From contig JAJEKV010000018.1 of assembly GCA_021234155.1 (NCBI GenBank), forward strand, positions 17,861,213 through 17,925,212: DNA of 64,000 nt, written 5' to 3'. Below are positions 23,050 through 34,644 of this stretch, piece by piece (within the stretch, counting starts at the first letter, position 1; the number at the start of each line of letters is the position of its first letter). Source of the DNA: Isoetes taiwanensis (taxonomy: Eukaryota; Streptophyta; Lycopodiopsida; Isoetales; Isoetaceae). A program made the translations under genes and the position numbers. The notes beneath the pieces were generated by a model. It searched no databases. It worked only from the letters and a program-made list of their open reading frames with translations, and had not been told where the DNA came from.

Positions 23050-25814
23050 TCCTTCCTATATTATAATGTTATAGGGTGTTGCATCAAGCCCTAGATCCAA
23101 TGGCCTCGATTTGATTGATGTAATTGAACGATGGGGATTAACTAAAAAGGACAACAATTTTTGTTACTCTATCGAGCCTACTTAACCCCTGCTTATGGCT
23201 CCGAACGTAGCTATGACTGAAGCTTTAGCTTTGGCAATGGGGGCGTAAGACCCAGTGATTGGTATTGTTCTGTCAGGCTTCTAGCAACGGGTTCTAACAC
23301 TCGGCTATGCCTATGGCGATGTGCAACGGGCTAGATAAAGCAAAAAGGGCGGCAGTTTTAGCGAGGTTTGAACTGGCCAGATGCATGTAACTCTGCTATG
23401 GCGGACTAATCTGAAACAGATGTCAACAAAAGATAGATTGGCCATAGCCATTGTATATCACACTTCAAGGTCGTGGGCGAATGCTATGTCCGGCCTCCTC
23501 CAGTTCGTTTGCAACATTTAGGGCATTATTTAAACGTGGCACATGGATTTGGACGAATGTCAGTGGCAACAATAGAGCCGGTTCAGCAAAATCTGCTAAG
23601 GATGGTGGTTGTTATCCTTGCAAATAAAAATGAGCAAAGCTTAACTGTTGCATTATGAAATGGAGTAAATGGGGAAACATTAGTCTCAACACATTCTATT
23701 CCAAGTTAAAGTACTTGGCCACTCAGGTAAGAATTTGTATTTCCTTTCGATTGGTTGGTAGTCTACACCAACGTATCGTTTTCTCCTTTTCTTATATGAA
23801 TTTCATGCATGATGTGATGGTTGGTGTAGGTGCTTGAGCTGGCCAGAAATGGGGTCAGGTTTAATAAGAACAGCTCTCGCTCTTGGCATCTTGAGGTTCT
23901 GGACTTTTGCATCTCATATTACACTACACATTTGAGGAATTGAGGTTAGTCTTCTTTGATATGTTATATAGGATTTCTCTTGCAAATACTATAATGCAAT
24001 GCATCTAATGCTAATAGTTAGAATCATAACTGGTGGTTTTATTTGGAGATGCATAGATTGCCAGGTAGATCCATATTAGTTAGTCTTCTCAACTATGTCT
24101 CTTCATGTTGTAGATGGATCTACATTTCTCTTTTCTGCTGGTATGATTTCTGCATCATGATTTCATTCATTGGTGCAATGCTAATACAACAACAAATTTG
24201 AGCCATACGAAATCTACGCCAAAACTAGGTCTGCAGAGGTGTATGATCTGCTGCTTTGATACAGTATGCTTGCTTGATCTACAGGACTTTTATAAAAGCA
24301 TAGTATGTAGGTCCTTCTGTAAAGGTCTATTTCTCCTTCTAGAGTTAGAAACGGCTCCATTTGAAAAATTTGTGAGGATCAGACTGTTAAATAAAAAAGT
24401 GTTGTTTTGGTTCATGTCGATGTTCATTTGCCTCATGAAAACATCATTGTTTAAGTCTACAAATGTTTTGCCAGCATATTTTTGCGCCAAAAATTGTAGC
24501 CAAAACATCATTGTTTACGTGATCCCTACAAATGTCTTGCCAGCATATTCTGCCTAAAAAATGGGAGCCAATATCAGTTAATAAACTGTTCTAGGCACCA
24601 TATAAAAGTTATGCATTATCTTTGCAAAAGAGAAGTGAGAATTTGTAAGTTGCATTTTGGTCAGACTCAAATGAGAATCTAGGTACCATGTTGAGTTACA
24701 TATGAGGTAGGGAAAGATGTAACATTTGTATATTTGACATTGTAGTCATGATGATGAGTTAAAGAAAGACTGGAACGTTATTTTCTGAACGGTATTCTAA
24801 ATTTGCTTAGGTAGTTATGGGGACACATGCATGCATTGGTATACATGTATGGTACGGTTCTTTGAAGCGGTTCTTGACCATAAAAAAACTTGATTTGCAT
24901 GGTAAGATCTAACTATTCTATTCTGAGATTGACATACACTCCATTCATCATAAATAAGTAGGTTTCCATGGGGAGCATATAGGAGTAAACCAAAGTTTTC
25001 AAACAACTTAACCAGAGATGCAAACTATACCTATTGCACTGGTGGTTATGTGATGAAAAAAGCCAGCAATTTTGCAATGCCTATAATTTGTCCATTTTAA
25101 AATGCTGTAATGTTTTTTATGCTAATTCCATTTGGAGGTATTCTTAAATGAAATTAAATTGTTAGGGCAATCGATACCCTGTTCATGCAAGTTCACAACC
25201 TCCACACATGTTCACATGTTCATGCAACTTTGCAACCTCCTCCACACATATTCACAAGATTACTTAAATTGTCTAGGCAATCGGTACTTGCTTTATGCAA
25301 CTTCCCAACCCTCAAGAGATATTTACAAGATAACTTTACAACCTCCTCAATGAATATCCACAAGATATATCGAACAAGATAACTTCACAACCTCCTCAAT
25401 AAATATTCACAAGTTATGCACAACGTGAAAAGAAACAATGTCAACAAATATATATAAAATAAACCATTACTATAGACGACCTTTAATGAGAACTCATTTG
25501 CCAAGACCTTTGCCCATGCTCCCAACAATGACGCCTGAAATTCCTTAGAAGATATAATTCAATATCCCTTTATAGCCCCTCCATTTTGCTTTTGTCCCAG
25601 AATTGTGCATTGGTTTGCCTAAAGACAAAACACCGGATCTCTTATGAGTAAGGATGTACTACCTCTTCAATGTGTAATTTTCAAGATGTCAACAATTAAA
25701 TGATATTTTGAAAATTTTTGTTATAATAAAAAGTTTACTGCACGCTTTTCCCATTGCAATAAAACATTTACAGATTTCCAACTGATGCCCAGCAACGTTG
25801 GGCACCATTACTAG
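23050..25814 (+). mobile_element. Helitron A (non-autonomous), 2.77 kb
   Basis: Starts TCCTTCCTATATTATAATG and ends with hairpin GCCCAGC-AAC-GTTGGGC plus ACCATTACTAG. The flanks are A (23049) and T (25815). The flanks 'gcataaaaatatttaa' and 'ttttatataaaa' are joined, uninterrupted, in the opposite-strand homologue at 54507/54508, so both borders are exact. No Rep/helicase frame is present. The interior holds a 68-bp duplication (24435-24550, 'tgccagcatatt' twice), unknown short frames and a 3' minisatellite. The subterminal 60 bp resembles Helitron B ('ctgca-gc-tt-ccattgc'). It sits in the promoter region of the minus-strand peroxidase. Confidence 0.93.
25175..25435 (+). repeat. Minisatellite near the 3' end of Helitron A
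   Basis: Irregular repeats of 'caacctcctc(aat/cac)a-atattcacaagata' with 'gcaactt' variants, at least six recognisable units of 30-50 bp. Internal minisatellites near the 3' terminus are common in Helitrons and related elements, and Helitron B has a different array in the same relative position. Confidence 0.75.
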
Positions 25815-26400
25815 TTTTATATAAAATTTTATTTTATTTACATAGAACACAATGTGATTTCCAATTGAAAATCCTGATGTTAAAAAGATGTAGCATTATG
25901 AAGTGGTACATGATAGAATTTCATTCTTTTATACGTAAGAGGGATGTATGAAGTTTTGACATCATGCTTAAAAGATACCCGATCATTATGAGGAGATCAT
26001 TTGATAGCGTAGTTTGAGTACACAAAATTTTTATTTTATTGTCTCAAATATGACGACTTTTAGATCAAATTTAGCAATCACATTTTATCTGGAAGTCAAT
26101 GCATCTTCATGGATGACGTGTGCCCATACATGTTATCCCTTACTTGAATGCATTAATTCGTATTGATGTGTATACAAAGTCAAGATGTTGACAATAATAC
26201 ATGCGTGCTTATTCTTATACCATGAAAGCAAGAAATGTATGTGAAATTGCTCGTGCACATTTTGTTGTGTGTATGTATAAACATAGATATAGATAAATAT
26301 GTAGCAATTATTTTTATGTCACATGGCAGCATCCCATGGGATATATGATGGTCCCCTAAATGTCCCAAGAGAGACTTGAACAGAAGACCAAAAACACTAA
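25815..26400 (+). repeat. Inverted-duplication block e, left copy
   Basis: Matches the reverse complement of 54507-54243 and 53273-53030. Shared landmarks: 'atgtgatttccaattg', 'gtagcattatgaag', 'cgtgtgcccata', 'gcacattttgttgtg' / 'gcacattttattgtg', and 'gacataaaaataattgctac'. The right copy has a LINE inserted near the position equivalent to about 26150. Homology fades around 26400. Confidence 0.8.
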
Positions 26401-26828
26401 TTTGCAACGTAGATAGAAATAATCTGCAACGTGCATTTGATTCTGACCGTTCTGGGTTTAAACTGCATTCCACCAGCACGATATGGATTCTTTTGCTGAA
26501 TTACACATTGTCCAGAACAGGGTTTAAGCCAAGGATGCAAAGTGTTGCTTGAAATCGCTTGGCAAGAACGATGACTGCACTTCATGATATTTTTTAAAAT
26601 CCTCCCTTAGATGGCAGGCAAAGGCAATCATTGTACCAAACTACGACATATGCTCCCTACAACATATTTTGAATCGCAGCCTCTGTAGTTATGGAGCAGA
26701 ATCCTACATTGTGGTTCAAGATCCCCATGGTACGTAGTCTATTGTGACAGTGGATTAATTAGCTATGCCATAACCGTTATAAACATTGAGAATGGGCGTT
26801 TTGAATATATATTCACACAACTACCATT
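26401..26828. repeat. Sequence with a copy of repeat P (end part)
   Basis: 26640-26810 ('gacatatgctccctacaaca', 'tggtacgtagtctattgtga', 'ccgttataaacattgagaa') recurs at 30330-30460 and 36410-36570. The preceding 26400-26640 is unassigned. Confidence 0.65.
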
Positions 26829-27267
26829 AACACATAACTACCATTAATATTATTAATACAAACCATTGCATTTAACACTTTTAAATTAAAATCCCCCTTA
26901 AACCCCCTTTGGTTTGGGTGCATATTCACACGGGGGCGTAGGGCAGGGAGAGCCCCAAAAACATATTTACAATACATGTATAAAATTAACACCATTAAGT
27001 ACATTCTCTCAAACCTTATAGTATTTTATAAATCTCAATACACAGTATACAAAAACTTGTACATGCATACCCCACAAACGAGGATCGCTATGTACGGTCA
27101 AGATCAAGGAATAAAGGGCAAATATGCCCATCTGATAGCTCTCGATGCCCAGAGTAACCCCCGTGTGAATATGCACCCAAACCAAAGGGGGTTTAAGGGG
27201 GGTTTAAATTTAAAAGTGTTAAATGCAATGGTTTGTATTAATAATATTAATGGTAGTTGTGTGTTAA
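26829..27267. mobile_element. Foldback (long inverted-repeat) element
   Basis: Arms of about 115 bp (26829-26945 and 27152-27267) are near-perfect reverse complements: 'cacataactaccattaatatt ... aaaccccctttggtttgggtgc' against its mirror. The loop is about 200 bp ('accccacaaacgagga'). No transposase is present, and the size suits a MITE or foldback element. A one-armed copy lies at 35530-35870. I could not confirm a target-site duplication. Confidence 0.75.
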
Positions 27268-27799
27268 TTCTTATATTAAAATTTTTTTTACAAAATACTT
27301 GCTAGGATCTCATCTAGCAAATAAGATACTCCAAAAACTAAACCTAGTTAGAATTTGAGACGTGGTCTGCCCTGGTTTTACCCAGGCCCTTCGGGCCCTA
27401 ACTAAAGCAAACATAGGTAAACTTTTTTGGGCCTAAATATTAATTACTAAAAAGCACAATAATATCAAGACAAACAAATTATTTCCATTGCAAACAACTA
27501 TGAGTAAATTTTGTAATCTCAATTCCCTGCATTGCATACCAAGAGCCGTCCATATATTTCAAAAATTTTGGCATATAAAAGCTCATTCAAATAAATTTAC
27601 TTGTGCCTTAAAACTGTAAGATCAATGAGAAGCCAACATCAAAAATTGATGGACCAAAATAACAGAGCTATGATGCTTTACATGTCTTTAACTTGATGCT
27701 CTTCTACATTTGCTTGATGATGATGCTTCTACATTTACATCAACGAACTTGCAACAGCAGGCTCTCTACAACCAAAAAAAAAAAAAAAAAAAAACTTTA
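27268..27799. other. Unassigned AT-rich sequence
   Basis: No recognisable gene or repeat. An A-run at about 27775-27794 and 'gatgatgcttctacattt' duplicated near 27700-27740 are the only features. Confidence 0.4.
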
Positions 27800-29500
27800 C
27801 AAAAATTACCGGATACCTGCCGGTTGTTACTGGTGCTTCTTGACCTCTTCAATCTGCTTCTGCAAGGCCTCACAGAAATAAGGGGTGGGGATGGGAATCC
27901 CCACCACAATATTCCTGGCTACTTATTTAGTGGGAAAAAAGAAAAATTCAAAGATAGCACAGGATCGTCCTTTTCATCTGCCCAAGCAAAAGAAACCCTT
28001 TGTAAATCTGATTCTGATTGTTGGGTTCTTGATGAAATGCCGGAAAATAACACCATTGCTAGGAACAAATATAGCTCTGCTTCATCTTGTAGCTTAAGTT
28101 CCGAACATCAGCTAAATAATACATAAAGCATTGGGTTTCCACAATGCAGGTGCCTTACAAATGTGATGCTGTAACAGATTTTACGTCCTTGAAATCTTCA
28201 ACATCCAAGGACTCTAAATACTTAAACACCTGCGCTTCTCTCAAATTTTAGTATTGATAATATGAAATAATTTCAGCTACTAACAAAGAATAAACAAGTT
28301 ACTTGCCTTTTGATCATCTTCACTGAGAAGCTCACATAGAACTGGATGGCTCAGGAACTGGGAGGGGAGAAATAGAACTTAGTTTATACCAATCATATCC
28401 CCCCGCAACATTATGCAAAAGACTACAAGGCATAAAATAAATCCAGTTTGCACATACCGCTTGATAAGCCAAAAGTCCGGAATACTTTGAATGATCTCAT
28501 TATGCTTATTGTAGACCGGACGTCTAATCTCATTATATTTCGATTTCAACTTCGAGAACTTTATCACTAGCCTCTTCATTCACTGTCAACATGATGGCAG
28601 AGTTGTACTTCAATTACCACATAAGCCACAGACTATCTGAGACCCTAAGAGATGGTTCAATGGAGAGTGGAAGTCGGCTTCTTAAGAACGATGATAAAAA
28701 AAGGTAATCTTTACATCTAATATAAGAAGTAAAATATAAAGTTCTAATGCAAGAGGTAACAAACCTAGCTTCAGCCAAAACGAGCTCAAAGCAAAACAAA
28801 ACCAGGCCCCGAAGGAATCCCCAAAGTAATCTTCCAACAAAAGACAATTGCCAACATCCAATTTAAGTTCAAACACTAGTTGCAGGGAAAAAGGTAGGAA
28901 CCTTCTCCAGCTCATCTTGAACCTCCTGGAGCCCTATTTCTAGTTCTATCAGCTGTGTCCAGACCCATCAGAACCATAATTTTAATGTTCTAGCGGGGAA
29001 TTTTGATTGCCCAGATCGTCACAAATTTATTCTGTCGATAGCCCAGATCATGTCGATGACATTCCTGACGATTCAAAAGTCCTTATTCTTGATGATTCAG
29101 ATGGTTCAGAAGTTCTTATTCTACTGGGTGAATAAAGTGTGCAACGGATGAAGCCAGATTGAAGATGAACCACGATGCTCTACCATGCTGTGTGAGGGCC
29201 TGTATGGTACCGGATAAACCTGCTACTGCCTATTTCCACCATCGCCATTTTAAAGCAACGCTCAAAATAATATAGAAGCCAGAAGAATATAAGCTGCAAA
29301 AAATCTCTATTCAAAGGAATAAAATGGAGGACCTAAAGCGAGAAACCTAAGAGTACCTGCAAATATGAGTATTAAGCTGGATATGGCTTCAATTCCGGCA
29401 GACTTCTACCTCAAAGCGTTTCCCCTCTTTTCCAGCAGTTTCGGATGGTTCCTATGAGCAGGCATTCATAATCTGCCATCTGCCATGGCGAGAGGCTAAG
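27800..29500 (-). pseudogene. NRP: NAP1-related protein (NRP/SET-type histone chaperone) pseudogene
   Basis: NRPs bind histones H2A/H2B in the nucleus. Minus-strand exons in order: 28955-28902 LIELEIGLQEVQDELEK; 28582-28458 NEEASDKVLEVE, then KYNEIRRPVYNKHNEII and SIPDFWL; 28357-28307 FLSHPVLCELLSEDDQK; 28229-28159 VFKYLESLDVEDFKDVKS. These follow the plant NRP dimerisation helix and earmuff domain closely. Two 1-nt changes break the frame: an extra base between VLEVE and KYNEI, and a missing base after KDVKS. The third exon has a GC donor (gcaagt). A likely 5' exon lies near 29480-29370 (MADGRL then stop), and a weak C-terminal match near 28010-27880. Introns are kept, so it is a decayed gene copy, not a processed pseudogene. 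Confidence 0.82.
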
Positions 29501-29632
29501 AATCTGCAGTAGATTCCTGCTTCCACCTAGCAACCCTAGAAAAAACCAGACCAGACCCTAATCGACACAACCCTAAAAAAAAACCCTAAAACTAACGGAA
29601 GGATATTCACACCCACCACAAAAAGAAGCCTC

Positions 29633-29815
29633 CACTACAGGATTTGCCCCATTTTCTAAAATCAACGGCTAACAAAAGGGTGCACTCTAGAAATATTATT
29701 TAGTACACCTGAATGAATACGGCCACCAAATCATATGAAAACCTTAGAGAAAACAGTACAGAAACACATAAAAAAACCCCCTGTTATAATGCTAGATATT
29801 GAATTGTAGCCAAGG
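29633..29815 (+). repeat. Dispersed repeat R1, internal copy
   Basis: Shares 'ggtgcactctagaa', 'catatgaaaaccttagagaaaa' and 'gttataatgctaga' with 80-205. It is placed directly before repeat P. Confidence 0.7.
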
Positions 29816-30475
29816 GATTTGCATATTGAACCTTAGAATGCTCCAGTATGACTGAAATCTTGCATGGAGATATTGCATGGAGTTCAAAAGGGGGATATAC
29901 ACCTAACACATGAGCTTTGATAATAAAAAACCCTTCTTCCTACTAATTATTCTCCTCTTCTATATGCCCTGCTTCTTGGGCTATGACTTCTTGAGGAGTA
30001 TTATTCCTATATTCTAAGGAGGGCATGGAGAAATAGACTGAATATCAGAGCCAGTAACAACAAGATTCGAAAGAGCTATGATAACTGCAGATGATACCAT
30101 TGAGGTACTGCTCATGAGAATACCACCAAGACAGGGGCTACTAATTTGCAGCCTAGATCAATTCATTGCATTACAGAGTTGTTGTGCAAGTATACTGTAA
30201 GGTAAAGAAATAATCAATATTGCTAAGAGTTATTTTAAGATCATTTATGTGTTGCCTTTTAAGCCCGAAGATGTTCATAAGGGTGCATGGAACAGTGGAG
30301 CATGAATATGCGTAAGAAACGGGTTGACATATGCTCTCTATGACATATGCTCATAACAACATATTTTGACTTGCAGCCTCTACAGTGGTACGTAGTCTAT
30401 TGTGACAATGGATTAACTATGCTATAACCGTTATAAACACTTAGAATGGACGTTATTGACCATAAGTCGTATTTA
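29816..30475 (-). repeat. Repeat P copy 1 (may contain a captured gene scrap)
   Basis: About 650 bp, also present at 35870-36570 and 36595-37170. Read on the minus strand, the copies share hydrophobic frames with a 'GTPSILAQKL' motif followed by an 'SSAVIIALSNLVV'-like segment, clearest in the 36-37 kb copies. This looks like part of a membrane protein. I cannot name the family. All copies have stops. Confidence 0.65.
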
Positions 30476-31159
30476 ATTAAAGTGGGACTCATTCCATTCC
30501 CACTTTTTTTCGGAACCCTGTTATTTTACACAAAAAGGAGCACCCCGACCCGAAAACTGTCCATAATTCAAATTTTTGTCTGTTAGTGTGCATCCAAGCT
30601 TTCTTCCAGTTATCTTGGATAGCGAGTCGAGAACAAGAACAATGCAACTCAAACATTGAAATTTCATTACAGATTGAAACCAAAGTTCTAGTTGAAAAAG
30701 ATTCTTAGTTGAAGATTTTGGCTCTATTTTCTTAGGTGGGTAGACAAGAGATCACAAATTCCAATAAAAATTAAGCAAATTGTTTACTTAATCACCCAAA
30801 AATACTAGTTTTGAGATACCTTATATTTATAAATGGGCTCATTACAATATATATTACAGTGGGTGAAGAGACCATAGTGGTCGTATGGGCACAATGATTA
30901 CACCCTCTTCACACATGAACCACCTAGTGCAAAGGGCACGTGGAGCTCTCTCCTAGTCACGGAGGAACTTACAGACGATAGAAATTTGTATGAGGAGTTC
31001 CTTTATGGGCCACGTGCTTGTATGTCCAACTGATGTCACCACCCTCTTCTCGGCACCTTTCTTCAATGAACTGATCTTTTCATTGCTCCCAAGCATGTAC
31101 TATCTGGTCGAGATAAGGACTGCAAGAGACAAAATCAAATTAGTCAAGTGATGCTACAT
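30476..31159. other. Unassigned sequence
   Basis: The first 40 bases ('gtcgtatttaattaaagtgggac') match the reverse complement of 34290-34330 next to repeat R1. The rest has no recognisable feature, apart from an A-run at 31160-31180 that begins the next region. Confidence 0.4.
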
Positions 31160-31194
31160 GCAAAAAAAAAAAAAAAAAAAACACAGTTCTTAGG

Positions 31195-31900
31195 GCCATT
31201 TTTGGAAAATACAGGCATGAGAGCCTTTGTTGAGAAAGGCATTTCGGAGGAAAAACACAGTCGGAAGGCCTTTTTTCGCTCGAAGTCGAGAAAGGCAGAC
31301 TCTACGCGAAAAAACGCAGTTTTGGGGGTGGAAGGCCTTTCTCGACTTCGCGAGTCGAGAAAGGCGACTCAAAAGTTTAAAAAACGCAGGTTTAGGGATC
31401 GAGGCCTTTCGACTCGCGAGGTCGAGAAAGGCCTTTCAAAGCCGTAAACGCAGGTTTTAGGGATCGGAAGGCTTTTTCGACTCGCGAAAGTCGAAAGCTA
31501 AAGCCGAAACGCGGGTTTCGGGGGAAGAAGGCCTTTTCGACTCGCGAAGTCGAGAAAGGCGGTTCAAAAGCCGTAACGCAGGTTTTAGGGGTGAAGGCCT
31601 TTCTCGACTCGCGAGTCGAGAAAGGATTCAAAGCCGTAAAACACGGGTTTTAGGGGTGAAGGCCTTTCGACTCGCGAGTCGAAAGGCGATCAAAGCCGTA
31701 AACGAGGTTTTAGGGGTTGAAGGCCTTTCTCGACTTCGCGAAAGTCGAGAAAGGCGGTTCAAAGCCGTAAACACGAGGTTTTAGGGGGTCGGAAGGCCTT
31801 TCTCGATTTCGCGAGTCGAGAAAGGCAACTCAAAGAAAAATGCAAGTTTGAGGGCCTTTCTCGCGAAAGTAAAAAAGGCGGCTTCGAGTAAAAAAGGGCA
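31195..31900. repeat. Palindromic minisatellite, about 10 units of about 65 bp
   Basis: Unit starts at about 31263, 31331, 31401, 31465, 31527, 31593, 31658, 31719, 31791 and 31851, spaced 60-72 bp. Each unit contains the inverted repeat 'ggcctttctcgac-tcgcga-gtcgagaaaggc', followed by 'caaagccgtaaacgcaggtttta'-like linker. Units are diverged but both arms of the palindrome are mostly retained. An A-run of about 20 lies just upstream (31160-31180). Short frames through the array are by-products. Confidence 0.9.
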
Positions 31901-32640
31901 ATTTCAAAGCTCAGAGTCCAAGAAGGTCGGAAATGAATAATCTTCAAACATCCTATGTATTTTCTATGAAAAAATACCCTCCCCATAAATTTCTTACGTA
32001 TTTTCCATGAAAAATAGACCCTCCCCATGTATTATCTAATACCCTCCCCCTTTCTAATGGACCATACCATATAGCTATATGAAGGACCATTGGAACTCAT
32101 ATTTAGCTATGTAAAGAGCAATGCCTAATGCACATGTAAATAGCAACATATGCACCTATAATGCACATTATAACCTACGAGACCTATGCATTAAATCTAT
32201 TAATATGCATTAGACCTATATATTAATATGTACTTGTCCCCATTTTGTGTCTTGAACCTTCAAAATGGGTTAAACAAGGTGTAAATTATATCATGATCTT
32301 CGCAAAGTTAAATTTTTACCTTAGAATAAGAATATATGCCTAGAAAACGTGCACCATGGCAACGTAATGTTTAACGTGTGAACATAGTAGCACACACATG
32401 AAAAGAGGAAATTGGGGACACGTCAAAATATAATCCTATATTATTAGCATTTATTTTACACCTTCTTTTTCAACGTATTATTTTACCCTTTTTTTCTAAT
32501 ACCCCGCCTTTTTTTCCCGCCTATGCTTGAATTTTAAAATCATTTATTTCACACTTTCTTTTTCAACGTATTACCCCTTTTTTTCTAATACCCCGCCTTT
32601 TTTTCCCGCCCATGGTTGAATTTTAAACTTTGGTACATAC
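31901..32640. other. AT-rich sequence with a short duplication
   Basis: Near 32460-32620, 'ttcttttt-caacgtatta' and 'taccccgcctttttttcccgcc' occur twice about 75 bp apart. Near 31960-32030, 'tttcttacgtattttccatgaaaa' echoes 'tgtattttctatgaaaa'. Nothing else is recognised. Confidence 0.45.
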
Positions 32641-33780
32641 CTTTGAGACAGAAGTTCCTTTGTACCACTTGGAAGAAGCTCCCCAACGCCATAGCTCCCA
32701 CCGCCATAGCTCCCACCGCCATGCCTCCTCCAAGGTTTGCATATAGTCGGTCATGCCTCATTTATGCGCAGCAGCAGATTCCTTGATCCTCAAAACCGTG
32801 CTATGGAACCAAGCAACACGCCAACGAGACGGATTTCAAGGTGTCGGGGTGCTGGACTGCCGCCATAGCCGAGGTCGAGGGTAAGAAAGAAGCCGCTTGG
32901 AATCCGAATCCCTTAATCTGTTTCTCACTGGAATCCGAACCCCTTAATCTGTTTCCCCAACTGTCTTGCAGGTTCTGCCTCCATCGCCACTCCAGAATCG
33001 TCCACGCTCTTCTCAGGTTCATGCCAAGAAGGAAAATAAATGGGGGGAAACCCAACCCCGAATTTGCTTCGCAATGAAGGGGAATCGGACGAAGAAGAAC
33101 AAAAAGAAAGAAGTACAATAGATAGGAAGGCGCCGCTGCAGCACACAGTTTTGCCCTTGGCCCTCACGCAACTACAAAAACAGGCAGATTTTTCAGAAGC
33201 CAGTGTCGGAGTAGACCTGCAAGGCAAAATAAACGAAGCCCAAGGAGTTAATTAATCCGGCGAAGGGCTCGCACGCCAAGCAGGTTCACAAAAAAGAGAA
33301 GCCCTTCAGAAGAAGAAGGTTTCGCTGAAGCAGGTTCTTTGAGGCAGGTTCTCTGAAGCAGTGTTCTCTGAAGCAGGTTCATGCTCTTCCGTCCACGCTT
33401 GCGGTTGGAAAGCCGCGTTCAGAGGGGTGAAGCCGAAAAAAAGAAAGGAGAACAGACGATTGAGGAGAGCGGATCAGAAAGGGCAGATCAAGACTTGTAG
33501 CCGGATCTGCTGTCTGCACTTCTCAGGTTCTGCCAAGAAGGTTCGGGATGCGGGTTAGAACGATTCGCAAAGAAGAACTGCCCCAGCCGAAAGTGTTTGC
33601 TGGGCCGATCAGATCAGACGGGGCATGTTTTTTATTGCTCTTTTCGTGCATATGTTTGATGCTGGCATATGTTTGCGGCTCTCTTAAAAATAGTTGGATG
33701 CCTTGGATGCTTAAAAATAGTTCGGCCTTTCGTGCATATGCTGGATGCTGGCCATTCTCGCCTAGCTAGGCGAGAATTTT
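32641..33780. other. GC-richer, exon-like region without recognised gene
   Basis: The composition rises around 32680-33560 and includes repeated 'ccaccgccatagctc' and multiple 'gaagcaggttc' units (33325-33380). Open frames on both strands (for example 32841-33077 and 33361-33558) resemble no protein I know. It could be a 5' UTR/first-exon region or a decayed element. An 'ctggatgc(tt/tggc)' triplicate lies at 33655-33750. Confidence 0.35.
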
Positions 33781-34200
33781 TTTTTCTTTTTATTGTTTAA
33801 TTAATTGTATTTATTATATTATATTATTTATAAAATAGTATTTATTGATTTAAAATTAATTTAATTCATTACCTTTATGTTTGGGCCCGTTTGCCTCTCC
33901 CCCTCCCCCATCTTTTGCCGACTTTCTTTGCACCTCCTCTCCTTTTCCATGACTTGCCCCTCCCCTTTGCCCCTCCTCCTCTTTTCCCCTTTGCCCCTCC
34001 TCCTCTTTTCCATGACTTGCCCCTCCCCTCTTCCTTTTCCCCTCCTCCTCTTTGCCCCTCCCCTCTCCCCTCCCCTGCCTCTCCTACCTCTCCCTCCCCT
34101 TGCTCCTTTGCCTCCCTCCCTCCATCCTCCCTCCCTTCCATCTCCTCTTCCTTCCTACCATTCTTTCTCCACCATCTCCCCTTCGTTTCTCGGATTGTTC
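33781..34200. repeat. AT tract followed by C/T-rich low-complexity tract
   Basis: 33780-33875 is A/T only. 33895-34190 is polypyrimidine built from 'cccctcctcctcttttcc' and 'catgacttgcccctcccc' units. The unit differs from the Helitron minisatellite. Proline/leucine-rich frames across it are composition artefacts. Confidence 0.75.
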
Positions 34201-34344
34201 TTTGTAAATGTTAATGTTGTTTTTATGAAGAAAAAATTCTATTCAACATTCAATTCAAAAAACAAAAAATGTTTGAGTCCCATTTTCAGTCTAAGTCCCA
34301 AAATTCGAGATTTGTCCCACTTTAATTAAATACGACTTCCATGT

Positions 34345-34640
34345 TGAAATATGTAGCATAATAACAGGGGGTTTTCTTTGTGTTTTTGTACGCTTTTCAC
34401 TAAGGTTTTCCTATGATTTCGTGATGTATTCAAATGGATGTACTAATGCGTACATCTAGAGTGCACCATTTCTGAGCCATTGATTTTAGCCTTTTTTTTT
34501 TCAATGGTCAACAACCAATGGCTCACAACAAAAGCCCCAACCAATGGCTCACAACAAAAGCCCTTTATTTGTGCGTGTGGTGTATAATGGTCAACAACCA
34601 ATGGCTCACAACAAAAGCCCTCTTTTTGTGTGTGTGGTGC
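34345..34640 (-). repeat. Dispersed repeat R1, inverted copy
   Basis: Reverse complement of 1-210, including 'ctagagtgcaccatt' and the 'ccaatggctcacaacaaaagccc' unit, which here is repeated three times (34520-34620). Confidence 0.8.
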
Positions 34641-34644
34641 ATAA

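Noticed and set aside
31148-31631. Arg/Lys- and Ser-rich frames across the satellite
   Set aside because: They follow the satellite unit and change frame between units. No protein-like conservation independent of the repeat.
31263-31900. CRISPR-like array
   Set aside because: Repeats and linkers are both repetitive and diverged, there are no unique spacers or cas genes, and the DNA is eukaryotic.
33877-34329. 150-residue Pro/Leu/Ser-rich frame
   Set aside because: It runs through a simple C/T tract, with no domain and an equally open alternative frame.
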